Below, piece by piece: positions 25,086 to 37,444 of a stretch of DNA of 64,000 bases. A model generated the notes under the pieces. That model saw only the letters and a list, made by a program, of their open reading frames with translations. It did not search any database and was not told where the DNA came from. The position numbers and the translations under genes were made by a program. The DNA is taken from contig NC_091134.1 of assembly GCF_041381155.1 (NCBI RefSeq), positions 53,951,944 through 54,015,943 on the forward strand, read 5' to 3'. This DNA is from Argopecten irradians (lineage: Eukaryota > Mollusca > Bivalvia > Pectinida > Pectinidae). Position 1 is the first letter of the stretch. Every line of letters begins with the position of its first letter.

Positions 25086-27171
25086 GTAGGTGGTTGTAGT
25101 TAAGTAATTAAGTGTTTTAAATGTATGTTAATTTTCTATGAGAATTTATGAAACACGCCTCGAAATTTAAGTTTTGCTCGCCAATCCTCACAAAAAGTTT
25201 CTCACACTCATTTAAGAAAATCTCATATGAAATGAACATTCATTTAAGATCCTTCAATATGCAAGAATTACTTTAACGTTTTCATGTCATCCTCAATACA
25301 AAGTATACCCCATTTTATAATATTCCCTTTGCATCTTTTATGTTTGCATTTTTTGTTTGGAAATAAAATCATAGATTATTTTCATTGTTGGTTTAAGCGT
25401 TATTTATTCAGACCATAACGTGTCAGATTCACTACATTTATATCAGATATTGTGCAAATATATCAAATAAATTAATTAAAAAGTAAAATCCATCTTTCTG
25501 TATTTTGCAGATTTGTAAACTGAGTGCTATAAAATAGTAGTGTGGAACTTAGTGACCTTTCATAATGCAATGTGCAAATTAAGTGAATGTAAACAAAACG
25601 GCGGGTCAATAACGTAGATGAAGCGATCACAAAGAAATTCTGAGAGAAACTTTATACTTGTGTGATGTACATGTACCGGCAGGCGACTAATTGTCGCCTA
25701 GTACCAACTTTCGCTGTTTCTGTATGATGAGATCATTGGCAGTACTCCGAAAAACAATTTTCAACTCTTAATTACAGTGCAATGACAACACGTGAAAATA
25801 TAAACACTGTGCACATGCCTCCAAACGAATTTCAATCCAAATATAAACCCCAACGACAATAAATGCTTTCGCACTATACCGATATATATTAGAAACTTTG
25901 TCTTCTTTCATACGTTTTTCTTATGATTGAAAATGTTTGGTATTTCGTATAGTCACTTTTAGTTATGCCAAGGTCACATAAAGACAGCAAACCGTGTATA
26001 CAATGTATTGCATGTGATGCACGTTTGTATACTGTGATATATGGACATGTGTCTCCTTGTGATCCTGAAAACTCTTGTATATCTTAAAATACTGTCTTAC
26101 TGAAGCATAACACAACAAATACCCCGAACAGCACACCCTACCCGCTCAAATCACATTGACAACGGGCAAACCAGGCTTCAAAATTCCTTTACAAGGAACA
26201 TCTAGCAGAGGCAGAAGTTTTACCATTTTAAATGCTATGGTGCGTCTTGTTCACGGTAAAGAAGCCAAAAACATGCATCACATGTCTAATCGATCATTCG
26301 ATAGGGAAAAAGATATTCTTGTTATATATATGCGTGTCTTGACTGCTTTGAAAACTTTTTATACAGTTGGAATCTGTGAACATTAAAAACCTCTGTTAAA
26401 TTGCTCTTTATTGCTGCTTCCGGAAGGTTCCACTGTAAAATTGTGTATTTAATGAATGATAATTTGACTTTGAGAGCAAAGAATCCTTTGAATGTGTAGA
26501 GAAGTTGTTTGTTTTTTGCAACAGTAATGTGCAAGAAGATGTAACTGGTCTATGGCTACTTGATAAATAAATGATTTTGTAATGTACCAGGCTTGATGTC
26601 TATGTGGTTGAAGTGATGACAAGCCTTTTGTATAGCATAACTTGTTCTGAACCTATGGTATGGTATTTGCTTTGTATATTGTGCTTACTTCGTATGTATT
26701 CTATTGAATTTGACTTAGAATCATATGTCTGTACTGCAATCTTATTCGGATTTGGCCTAGATATATATGGCAGTGATTAAGCATACATGCTTTGTACCAT
26801 ATAGTTTTATTCTCCGTAAGCTGTCAGGAGTCCATATATATCAATGCTTGTCCTTATGGAACTGATCAACTTGGATATGAATTGAAAGTCAATATTTATA
26901 TTGAGAGAAGTATTACATTGTAAAATCAATATCACATGCATGCATGCATGGCATGTGATAGGAATTCTTCAATGTTTTGTTCTGTTTATCATATACTGCA
27001 TCAAATGAAATTTTAATTACAAAATTTCAATAACACAAGAACGTTTGCTGGACATGTGAATTCAGAAAGCAATAAGCTAACGACAATAGGTAGCATGGCA
27101 TTAATCTTGCAATGTATTCCTTGACCATAGCTATTGAAGAACGAATTCAGCTTGTTCAACTTCCTTACTTA

Positions 27172-27415
27172 AAAATTGCTCCACCGCCGACAGAGCATAA
27201 ATGATATTGTAAAATAATTTATTTCGCCTTTGGTGCATGCGCAATTAGTACTTCATTCCATATAGGATATAGTGTCACGGATTTTTTTCGGGATGCAATT
27301 AATTATTTTTGTATATTTTTAACTTGAAGTGAAATTAGAAGCGCAAACTTTTCAATGGTGGTAATGGTGTAAATTAAGTACTTTTTGTAACTGAAGAAAA
27401 ATACTAAATCCGTAC
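27172..27415 (+). repeat. Dispersed repeat C, first copy
   Basis: It shares CCACCGCCGACAGAGCAT, GGTGCATGCGCAAT, TTTTTTTCGGGATGCAATTA and CTCAAACTTTTCAATGGTG-like blocks with 52503-52812. That copy carries about 65 bp of extra sequence after the first block. The family is unknown; no coding content. Confidence 0.7.
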
Positions 27416-27722
27416 TACACAGGGCAGGAATGCGGTATTTAGTAAGTATACGATAAGATCCAAATATTACCCGAATCTTAATATAATCTTAGTCAATGCT
27501 GTAACAAAATGGGTTGACAATTATGCTTCTAATGAGTTTTAATATCTGAGTTAACGTGATTTTAATTGATCTGATTCAAAGTAATCTCTTGGTCAAAACA
27601 TTCCTCGAAGCTTTCCGGCTAAATATATTGCCATGATATCATATGTCCACAGTTCCTAGTCCAGGTATTGCCAAGTACCAACATGCGTTCCTGTTAAATC
27701 CTACTGTCGATGTCTCAGGTTT

Positions 27723-30700
27723 TCAGGTACTGTTGAGGAGCACGAACAGGGTGAGAGCGAAGACAAACATGAGTAGTATCTGTATACCAAAGCCACACTT
27801 CACAGCGAATTGTTCTACCTATTAACAAAGACAAACGAAGACAAACATGAGTAGTATCTGTGTACCAAAGCCACACTTCACAGCGAATTGTTCTACCTAT
27901 TAACAAAGACAAACGAAGACCAAAGTCTACCTATTAACAAAGACAAACGAAGACAAACATGAGTAGTATCTGTGTACCAAAGCCACACTTCACAGCGAAT
28001 TGTTCTACCTATTAACAAAGACAAACGAAGACAAACATGAGTAGTATCTGTGTACCAAAGCCACACTTCACAGCGAATTGTTCTACCTATTAACAAAGAC
28101 AAACGAAGACAAACATGAGTAGTATCTGTATACCAAAGCCACACTTCACAGCGAATTGTTCTACCTATTAACAAAGACAAACGAAGACAAACATGAGTAG
28201 TATCTGTGTACCAAAGCCACACTTCACAGCGAATTGTTCTACCTATTAACAAAGACAAACGAAGACAAACATGAGTAGTATCTGTATACCAAAGCCACAC
28301 TTCACAGCGAATTGTTCTACCTATTAACAAAGACAAACGAAGACAAACATGAGTATTATCTGTATACCAAAGCCACACTTCACAGCGAATTGTTCTACCT
28401 ATTAACAAAGACGTATTCAGGAATATATTACAAAACGAAGATTCAAGATGTCAGTTAAAATAGAACAATACTTTGTTATATGACAGCTTCTTTATAACCT
28501 TTTATGGTTTTATATTTATCGTGAATTTTGTATTCCCCTTGTCGAACACATTCAAATTATTAAGTGAATCAATACATAAACCGGGCTAGCTTAACATCAT
28601 GTACAGACACAAATTACTGATAAAAATATTAGATGTAAAATTAAGAAATGTTAACGTATGAAAATACGAGGTATATCAAATTGCGATTTACACTAACTGA
28701 AGAGTTTTGATTGAAGTGCCCATTATATACATGTACTTTGTGTATACTTACCCCTCGTAATCCATCCGGAGTGAGTGATTGTCTAATGTCTACTTCATCT
28801 GCTTTCTTCAGCTCAATGTCAGTTTGTTCTAAAAAATACAAGCATTGTTATTCCATCGCGTCAAAAATATTATAATTTTATACGATACTCTAAATGGGAA
28901 GACATATTTTATCATAAAACAGTTTTTCATGATATTCTTTGGGTTTTTTATTTTTTTTTATTTTTCAACTTCCGTTTTTCAAACTGGCCAATATTTAACA
29001 TGATTTATACACGTTATTATTTTTTTGTGTGTGTTTATTTACCTTCCTGCAGCCGATCTACGTTTAACCCCTTAACTCCCAAGATTTTCCTTTATACGTT
29101 GTTATTGATTACTATTTTGTGTTTGGTTACCTACCTGCCGACGCTCTACGTTTAATTAACAGGTAGAATTCCAAGCAGATGTTGACGATCACAAACACCC
29201 ACATGTAAGCTATTGCCACACCGGATGCAATTCCGTTGAGTTGAGACTTCTCAAGGTACGTTCCAAAAATAATTGCAAATGCTGAAAAAAATTGACCATT
29301 TACATATCAATATCTGTTTAAAATTACATAATACACATCGAATAATGTCATCCATAATCAACAGTAAACATGCATTTGTATATATTATTATCAAAAAGTA
29401 AAATTTAAATTGTTTTTCATTTTAGTTATTTAAGTTAAGAATTTTTGTTTCATTTTGAACTACTACAATGAAAATGGATTAGCATGAATTAATATTTACA
29501 GACAATACAAACATCTATTAAATCTTTGATTGTCCTTTCAAGGAATGTTATAGTTGACAGCTACACTTAGCGTTATGTTCCAGATTTACCAAATATACTT
29601 CACTTATAAACACGCATGGATACTGTGTGTCATTACTAGACGATTTGGTCACAACAGAGGGTTGAGAGACACATTTTCATTAATAGAAAACAGTATGATA
29701 GTACATTACCGTATTTTTAAATGTTATACAACATAATATCATAAGGACATTTTCAGTTTTCATATGACACGTGTATGAATGTATTCACTTCACCTGTTAA
29801 CGTTATTACCTGCCAGTACGTGGGCACTAATTCCACAAAGGCGATGGGCAAAGTTAAATATGGGTCTCTTCTCGTGGTCCGGAGAACAGCGAAACATTGC
29901 CATAACAGGCTGTTCTCAAAACGAAAAGATTGATTGTGTTTCAGGTTGAAATGAATCATGAAGTTAATAGGATGTTAAACCAATCAAACAAAATTAAATC
30001 AATTACGAGGAAGACATTTTGTATTTCCAAACCACCTCATACATATGTATTTGAAAATATAACATCTTTTAATTACGACAATGATATTGATTGCAAAAAA
30101 GGCAGACTCCATCTCTTTATGTTTAAAAGTAAGTGTCTCCTCCAAACAAATAAATGCATATATGACGAAATAATTGTGTTACATTTGCTATGACGAGGAT
30201 AGTGACGATAATGCCGAGAACGGGATGGAGACGTCCTAGGGTTATACTCCCGACCACCACACTGATGTCCTAAAATATACAAATCCATGACATTTTACAT
30301 AGACAATACATGGCCAATCTCTGGAAATCGATGATACATTTTGGCGAGGACCACGAATGACAAAAGCGGAGAGTGTATTTTGACGTTCTCCCCTGAGTCA
30401 CAAATACAGCCTATATCTTAAAAGATACTCACCGTGCTAACTTTTTATCCTGTAACATTAATAAAGGCACCATTTTCAAATTGAAATCAAATACATTTGT
30501 CTGTTAAACCATGTTTTGCCTCAAAGGTCGGTCAGTCGATAGGTCTGAGGATGGATGGGTCGATAGATGAATGGATTGGTAAGCTGGAGAAAAAGTGACC
30601 GGATGGATAGATGGACAGAAAATTTTCATAAAATACCCTTCTTTCATTTCAAGTACTTTAAAAAGTTTAGTGACAAAGACGTTGCAAGATAACAACATAA

Positions 30701-33476
30701 ACTCGGTCATATCGGAAAAGTACTTACATGTGCGTAGCCACCAACTTCCACGAATATGATAATAAACGATATTACGGTTAATGTCATGACGCTCCCCATA
30801 CATATCCTGTGAACCTATGAAGACATCAATAGAAAATTACAAATACTTGTAGTTAACATTTCTATCGCTTCGGTAAATATTTATAATGATATTTGTGTGT
30901 GATTTGATAGAACTGTCGAACTTAAATTTCTGTCTAAAGACAGTAGGATCCACAAGAGTAAACATTTTAACTAGAATATTAGAACAAACATCCTTACCGC
31001 AAACCAAACCTTTGTCCCCAACAGTGTAGAATTTGGCCAGAACGGTTTCATGTACCTGGCCACGAATATTCCAATACTAGCGATAAAAACTCAGGCAATA
31101 ATCATCAGTGAACCTACAAAACACGTACAGGCCATAATAATCATCGAACTTACAAAACAAGAAAATTAATGAAAGCATTTTCCTATATAGTCATTATATG
31201 TATATGAAACTTCTTAAGTAGGTCCTAATTTGGGGGTATATAGCATTATTATCGTTATAAATAAGGTGGACATTAAAAGAATCCTCACCGTGCGCTTTTA
31301 CGAGAGGGTATGACAACACTATTGCGCCTGAGGAAGAGATTGACTGGAAGTTCAAAACATCTCCACTGATAGAAGGAATCTGCGCATGCTTTGATGGGGT
31401 ACCTGGTCGAAAGAAATTGAAATGCACGATTAATTTATATGGCTCATTTAATATTTATCTATTTTTCATTTGATAAGATACGAAAGTCATCAATTTGAAT
31501 TAATTTTAAACATTTTGAGTGAAAACATAATTTTGATAGTTGCAGGTTACATGAAAGCACTCTCGTTGACTTACAAAGGATATTGAGAAAAAGTGGAAGT
31601 GATTAACATATATGAAATTTTATAAAAACAAAATACTGGTATATCATCAGGCCCAACAACCTAATGCAGGTTACATGAAAGCACTCTCGTTGACTTACAA
31701 AGGATATTGAAATGTTAGCCTGCGTATGAATTCACTATCTGAAATGGTAACTAGCCATTCTATTATTTAATGAAGAATAATACATGTACGGGTACGGGTA
31801 TAATACGGGTGATTTTCTGACCATTTAATTTCTTCTTAAGTCCTACTTGCACTGTTTATTTAGTGGCTGCAGAATAGTCTGGTTTTGGAATCAGTGACGC
31901 AGAGATTAACCCTAAGGTATGAGTTAGAAGAACATTTTCATGGGGAAAATTGCCTAAATTCATATATCTGGTAATGATCTACGATTATCAGATATCAATT
32001 TTGCAAAAGATGGTACTTTGGATAGTTACAATGATTTTCATACGAAAATACAATCAGAAAAATTTAAGGTACTACAATACCTGCAGACGCTTGTCCTCGG
32101 GCAAACAGAATATGCCAGTTCTGTTGTAGGTCGAAAAATTCTTGTTGTCCAGGAATAGAGATTATCCTGGTGAAAGAGCAGGTCATGATAGAACCAGTCA
32201 ACGACCCGGACACGTCCGATAAACCCATGCTCTTCTGTAGAATAAAACATCATTCTTTTATTTTAAATGATTTTTGTGACATTCAAAAGGCGATAGCAGG
32301 GATGCAAAATACCATTTGCAAAATTTGCAATTCGCATTTTGCAACTCGAAATTTACATCTTACAAAATGAATCATTCCCCATGGACATTACTTGAAATCA
32401 AATATTTTTATTTCTTTTAGGCTTTAATATAATCATTTATGGTTAAAGTCAATATTAGAACAATGTTTTAACTCATCAACTTTCTTTATCAATTGCCCAT
32501 GTTTGAGGAGGAAATATAAATTAATTAATTTCGCACGCGATATTATTTCATGTATTACGTGGTAAAATATAAAGTAATAAAATACACTGCCGCTACTTTG
32601 TTTTGTTTACATGCATAGCGAACATATAAATTATTATATCGCCATGAAAAAAGTTGTAAGCCATGAAGACGCGAAATCAAAACGTCGTGAAAACATGCAG
32701 GTTAATGGTATAATTCTTTGACATATATAAGTAGTGCTGTTGTTCCGGTATAAGTTTATACAAAATATTAGTCTATATTTACGTTAGAAAGTGCTCTGTA
32801 TGACCGACCGTCAGTATAGCCAGATTCAGCAGATATTACTCCACCCGAGGTTACACAAGCCACAACACTGTCCGAACCCTGTAGAACGCATACAAAAATG
32901 ATTTTGTTTAGCTTACTGCTCCATATTGAAATAATTTAAACTGACGATCACTCTTATAGGGACTCTCAGCAATATATTAGGTGTTGATGTTTCACGAAAA
33001 GGGGGAACCAAATTGGAATATGTAATTCTGTATATTCTGTAGCGACATGTACCAATATTATTTCAAAAGGATGCATATTTTTCCCCATAAATTATTGTTC
33101 AAGTTATGTGCTTATTGATGCTACCAGCTTTTCCTTGCAATTATGCCTACAAATTATGAAATTATAAACATATGAACATGTATATATAATACAGTACCAT
33201 TGCTCTATCCGCAGAAAACCCGATGGCTATCCAGCTGTTTGCACCAGAATCGACAGATGAAATTTCAAATTCGATCTGTGTAATGCTGATACTTCTCCAT
33301 GACACAATAAAGGCACACTGGGAGGATTCCGAACAGTCCGAGAAACACCCCTTCGTGACGTCACATGCCTCGTCTGCTTGTAGAACCAACTGAAGAAGGC
33401 ATATGCAAATAAGCATTAACCTGTGCAGTCCAATGGAACATTTAATATCATCTTTAACCTCGAGCACGTCATTCAT
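27723..33476 (-). CDS. DOMON-cytochrome b561 protein, FRRS1-like, with one in-frame stop (possible recent pseudogene)
   Basis: Exons from 5' to 3' on the minus strand: 33476-33198, 32878-32783, 32234-32081, 31402-31289, 31113-30998, 30814-30728, 30269-30183, 29909-29810, 29281-29135, 28828-28752 and 27818-27723. The total is 451 codons with consistent phases. The start lies in a hydrophobic stretch (MLICICLLQLVLQA from 33416) that can be a signal peptide. A phase-0 acceptor at 33390-33391 is an alternative if a separate signal exon exists. The DOMON has CDVTKGCF, SADRAM and NWHILFARG. The b561 histidines are VKAHG, VHRIC, LHPVLG and NFAHRLCG, all present. The fifth exon has TGA at 31093-31091 where the plus-strand paralogue has TGG (first membrane helix). 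The last exon is duplicated into a minisatellite. Either the gene is newly disabled or this is an allele or sequence error. Confidence 0.78.
27750..28410 (-). repeat. 78-bp minisatellite made of the gene's own last exon
   Basis: Eight full units (word GTAGTATCTG or its variant at 27773, 27851, 27963, 28041, 28119, 28197, 28275, 28353) repeat at exactly 78 bp, with one partial 34-bp unit between the second and third. Read on the minus strand, each unit contains the 3' splice site TTTGTTAATAG|GTAGAACAA and the start of the last membrane helix (VEQFAVKCGFG). Only the distal copy continues into the real C-terminus (FALTLFVLLNST). The others end MFVFVCLC then TAA TAG. The long open frame across the array in another frame is a by-product of 78 being a multiple of 3. 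Confidence 0.92.
31541..31710. repeat. 46-bp direct repeat pair in an intron
   Basis: Two identical 46-bp copies lie at 31541-31586 and 31665-31710. Both start TGCAGGTTACATGAAAGCAC and are separated by 78 bp of unrelated sequence. They sit between the third and fourth exons of the minus-strand DOMON-b561 gene. Confidence 0.85.
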
Positions 33477-34566
33477 GCGCGAGTTGAATTTTGGCCTAAA
33501 TAATATCGCGGTCGAAAGTCAACCTGTTTTCACAGAAAAAGGATAATTCCCTAGACAGTCGTGAAACTTCCAGAGGGTAAAGATTTCTTCTCCATACCCT
33601 TAGGTAGTGATAGATCCTTTTGATTTTTTCCGTGACAAAAGTGAGGGATTTCTCTCTGAAAATTGGGAATATTGGTTTTTAAATTCTGCATTTACATACT
33701 GTTACAGTGGGTAGAAAAAAATTAAAAACATCGTTTTCCTGTCGTTCTTTCGTTTATCGGTCGGATTTCATCGATATCTTAAAGCGATATTTGGTTTTAT
33801 TGGCCAATTATGGACTTGACATAGCTTCTCATATTTGTATGCATGGATAATTGCCTCGCTGTAACATTTTTAAACTTATTTCAAAATGGCGGGAAATCAT
33901 ATATGTAAAATCGCAATAAAACGGCGATGTATGAGAAATCATTACACTTAAAGATTCTTTGATATGTGACTATGCAATATATGGATATTTTACACTAATG
34001 GTCACAAAATGTTGTAAAACCCGACGCTTGACCCTCGGATAAAATAGCCCTATCCTTCGTATGCAGCTATAAAAGAGTCTCACATTAGCATATATCTTCA
34101 CATTAGAGTGTGGATACGTAGTTTCGCACACGTTTGGCATTGATTTTAATGAATTTCAATCACTCTCATTCAGAATCAAGAACGGATGACTTACATCGAC
34201 AGCTGTGCAAGTGCTTCACGACACACGAGATTATGTAACCGGATATGCACAAACGTATCACTGCGAAAGGGAGCTGTTATTAGTGCAGTTCCACTCTTGA
34301 AATGACATCTAAACTCGATCATATTTCGAAATAAAAAAGTGACTTCTCGCCGCCATTTTCGCTACAAATAAGTGACCGCTCCCCATAGGAAGTAATGTAA
34401 ACGAGGTCAGTGGGTCAGGTCACCTTTCTGCCATTTATTGAAAAATCGCGAAAAATGGCAGGTGGCGAAATCACGTACCGTACTAAATTGTAGCTAATGC
34501 AGGCTACTACAACGTATTAAATTATGTTATACATGTATAGAGCATTTCTGCGTCAATATTAATTTT
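33477..34566. other. 5' flank of the minus-strand DOMON-b561 gene
   Basis: No exon or repeat is recognised. It should contain this gene's promoter, but no convincing TATA box was found. Confidence 0.4.
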
Positions 34567-34573
34567 ACGATGT

Positions 34574-36256
34574 TACGGTGGCTGATTTGTGCCATTTCGT
34601 CTTTTCGTCTTTTCGGGGCGAAAAGACGAGAATTAAGAAACCTTAATTTTCGTCTTTTCGTCTTTTCGCCCCGAAAAGACGAAATTTAACAACTTTAAAT
34701 TTCGTCTTTTCGCCGCGAAAAGACGAAAAGACGAAAAGTCAAACACGAAAAGACGAAAGTGATACACGCTAATTAGCGACTTTGATTCTCGTCTTTTCGC
34801 CTTCAAAATTCTCGTCTCGTCTTTTCGTCTTTTCGTCTTTTCGCCCCGAAAAGACGAAATTTAACAAACCTTAATTTTCGTCTTTTCGTCTTTTCGCCCC
34901 GAAAAGACGAAAATTAACAAACCTTAAATTTCGTCTTTTCGTCTTTTCGCCCCGAAAAGACGAAAATTAACAAACCTTAATTTTCGTCTTTTCGTCTTTT
35001 CGCCTTCCGGTCTGGTGTGGAAGTCATTTTGAAATCTTTTTATCTTAATATTGACTTAATTGTTCAATATAGAAGCATCAAAGTAGTTTATGATAACAAT
35101 CGATTTATTAAATTGATTGTATCACAAGTATCTTCATCAATAACTAAGATTAGAAGTTTTAAAACAGAAGTCAACATGTTTGTTTACAGCAGTTACGTAG
35201 ATTTCTCACACGTGGCATATGCCACGTGCCACTAACAGATTCATTTCCGCATTGATACATTTTTTAAAAAATTCATTAATATCTTATTTTTTGTGTTCTA
35301 ATCGCCCTCTTTAGCAATTACGCTTATCAAAACATTGCCGTGTATATGTAAGGACCATAATGAACTTAAGATGCTAAACATAGCACTTACAGGAGTTGCC
35401 TCCCCTACACAACTTGAAAAAAAAAGTTGTCGGCGGGTATTATTTGAAAGCGTTTGAACCACGGATAAACTTGTTAACAAAATAATTTATGAAAGACAAC
35501 TCGTGAAGACTTTGAGTTTAAAGGAAGGACTTGTACCAAGAAATTGCTCAAATACAGTTAATTATAACAGTCAATCAGTAGGTACAATGTACTGTGTATT
35601 ATTTGAAAAGACATTTTGACTACATACATGACATGGTCTTCATCATAATTGTACATTAGAAATTACATTATAATCTCCGTCGTATATGATAGATGACAAA
35701 GTATATCTGTAATTTGTATTTTTTCGGGGCGAAAAGGCGAAAAGACGAAAAGACGAAAATTAAGGTTTGTTAATTTTCGTCTTTTCGCCCCGAAAAGACG
35801 AAAAGACGAAATTTAAGGTTTGTTAATTTTCGTCTTTTCGGGGCGAAAAGACGAAAAGACGAAATTTAAGGTTTGTTAATTTTCGTCTTTTCGGGGCGAA
35901 AAGACGAAAAGACGAAAATTAAGGTTTGTTAATTTTCGTCTTTTCGGGGCGAAAAGACGAAAAGACGAAATTTAAGGTTTGTAATTTTCGTCTTTTCGGG
36001 GCGAAAAGACGAAAAGACGAGATTTTTGAAGGCGAAAAGACGAAAATTAAAGGCGCTAATTAGCGTGCTTCACTTTCGTCTTTTCGTGTTTGACTTTTCG
36101 TCTTTTCGTCTTTTCGCCGCGAAAAGACGAAATTTAAATTTGTTAATTTTCGTCTTTTCGGCGCGAAAAGACGAAAAGACGAGAATTAAGATATTTAATT
36201 TTCGTCTTTTCGGGGCGAAAAGACGAAAACACGAAATGGCATAAATCAGCCACCGT
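34574..36256. mobile_element. Foldback element with arms of palindromic tandem repeats
   Basis: The left end (ACGGTGGCTGATTTGTGCC) and right end (GGCATAAATCAGCCACCGT) are inverted repeats. Outside both lies ACGATGT (34567-34573 and 36257-36263), a 7-bp target duplication. Each arm, about 430 nt left and 530 nt right, is an array of roughly 50-bp units made of CGTCTTTTCG words around a CGAAAAGACG complement, joined by AATTAACAAACCTTAA spacers. Because each unit is itself a palindrome and the arms are mutual reverse complements, folding can occur at two scales. The centre (about 35010-35720) is unrelated AT-rich sequence with no transposase. Structure fits a foldback-type DNA transposon; the superfamily is unknown. 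Confidence 0.8.
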
Positions 36257-36719
36257 ACGATGTAGCCTAAAATAAAACTTCACACAGTTTGTATGCATTT
36301 GTAAGTTTTTTATTATTTTGTAAAGAAACATATTCATGCATAAATGGAATACTAATTTAAAAAGTAAATGTTATTTAAGCGTCAAAGTTGATCTGCGTAG
36401 TATATTCTAGATATTTAAAGAGAGGTGAGTTATTGTTTACGAATGTTATGAAGTTTGAACTTCAAATAGTGTCGGTTTATTGGATAATGGATTGCAGGGG
36501 CATCCAAAATGAACATAGCACGAGCAGTTACAAACGGATATGTATCAAGGCTATGTGAAATGGTTAAAGTGCTGAAGAAAATTTTCCTGCTGAGTTCTTA
36601 TCCAAATTGGCATCATTCTTCTTCATTATACATTAATTAGCCTACTGACTGAAAACCGGCTTGACTGGTATCAAATCCTTTTATCTATTGTGATGTTTGT
36701 ATGACCACTGATGTCGTAT

Positions 36720-36965
36720 GGCGCAGTGAAAGTCAATTAACGCGATTATTAGGACGACGGCGGGAAACATAAGACGACCCGTGTTATGACAATTAATATT
36801 TAATATATTTAAATTAAATTGCTTAGGAAGTGATGGTAATTGTATTATCAGCGTTAAGCTATCAGCGTTAAGCTATATTACTTTTGCGACTCTACAGAAT
36901 AATCAATCTCGACATTACATTCCTATTTTAAAAATAAAATGCCGTTTCGGAAAGGTAGTGGGCCT
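36720..36965. mobile_element. Truncated family-A TTAA MITE
   Basis: It matches the inner and right parts of the element at 7616-8014 (GGCGCAGTGA, GGACGACGGCGGGAAACATA, GCCGTTTCGGAAAGGTAGTG) and ends GGGCCT|TTAA. The left terminus is absent. It has a small internal tandem duplication of ATCAGCGTTAAGCT. Confidence 0.75.
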
Positions 36966-37444
36966 TTAACGATTAACATAAAAAGAATAAAATTCCAAAA
37001 AAAATTATTGTGAATTAATATCGTGATATTTCTTCTTATAAACTCATACACGTGAAGACAGCTACTCCGGATTTGAATGGATTTCTAATTCCCCAATTTT
37101 ACACGTACATGTGTGAATTCCAATCGAACATGTTATTGAATGAAGTTTACTTCAGAACTGTGTAACAAGATTATAAAACGTATAACTGTTATGCTACTAA
37201 ATACACTTTTTTATGATGTACACTGAAATGAAACACATGGATTTTTGTTGGGGTTATTTTTTCCGTGATAAGGTTGTTTTTTTTATTCGTAAACGCATGC
37301 ATAACTCCTTTTTTTTAATCATACGAATATGAGCCCAAAGTGTGAATTCGGAATTACACATTTGGCATTTCAAATATTAATCTTTAGCTTTTCTTCCACG
37401 AGATCTTCTTCACATTAAATGGACAAAACGACAGTAACGTGGTA

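Larger units (their letters stand above)
7345..25420 (+). repeat. Three diverged segmental copies of a GPI-type DOMON gene unit
   Basis: Blocks at about 7345-11400, 13770-17180 and 19329-25420 share exons, introns and flanks in the same order. Shared upstream landmarks include ACTTCAGACATTATG and CGACAAACACACGG. Shared downstream landmarks include ACGTCGCTTCT followed by TGGCTGAGATAA near 11080 and 24568. Middle-copy and third-copy flanks also match (about 17860 and 25785, ACTGTGCACATG). Only the middle copy is intact. The MITE at 7616-8014 sits in the first copy only and so arrived after duplication. Confidence 0.75.
24011..27722. other. Intergenic stretch
   Basis: To about 25420 it is the shared 3' flank of the GPI-type copies. 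Beyond that I find no exon. It holds dispersed repeats at 24876-25085 and 27172-27415 and a short CATG run near 26940. Confidence 0.5.

Noticed and set aside
27893-28408. A 171-aa repetitive open frame (LLIGRTIRCEVWLWYTDTTH units) on the minus strand
   Set aside because: It is the out-of-frame reading of the 78-bp minisatellite. Unit length divisible by three keeps it open. The meaningful frame is the one joining the b561 last exon.
36026-36337. Open frames rich in Lys/Arg and Phe across the foldback arms
   Set aside because: They are readings of the CGTCTTTTCG arrays, with no independent sign of coding.
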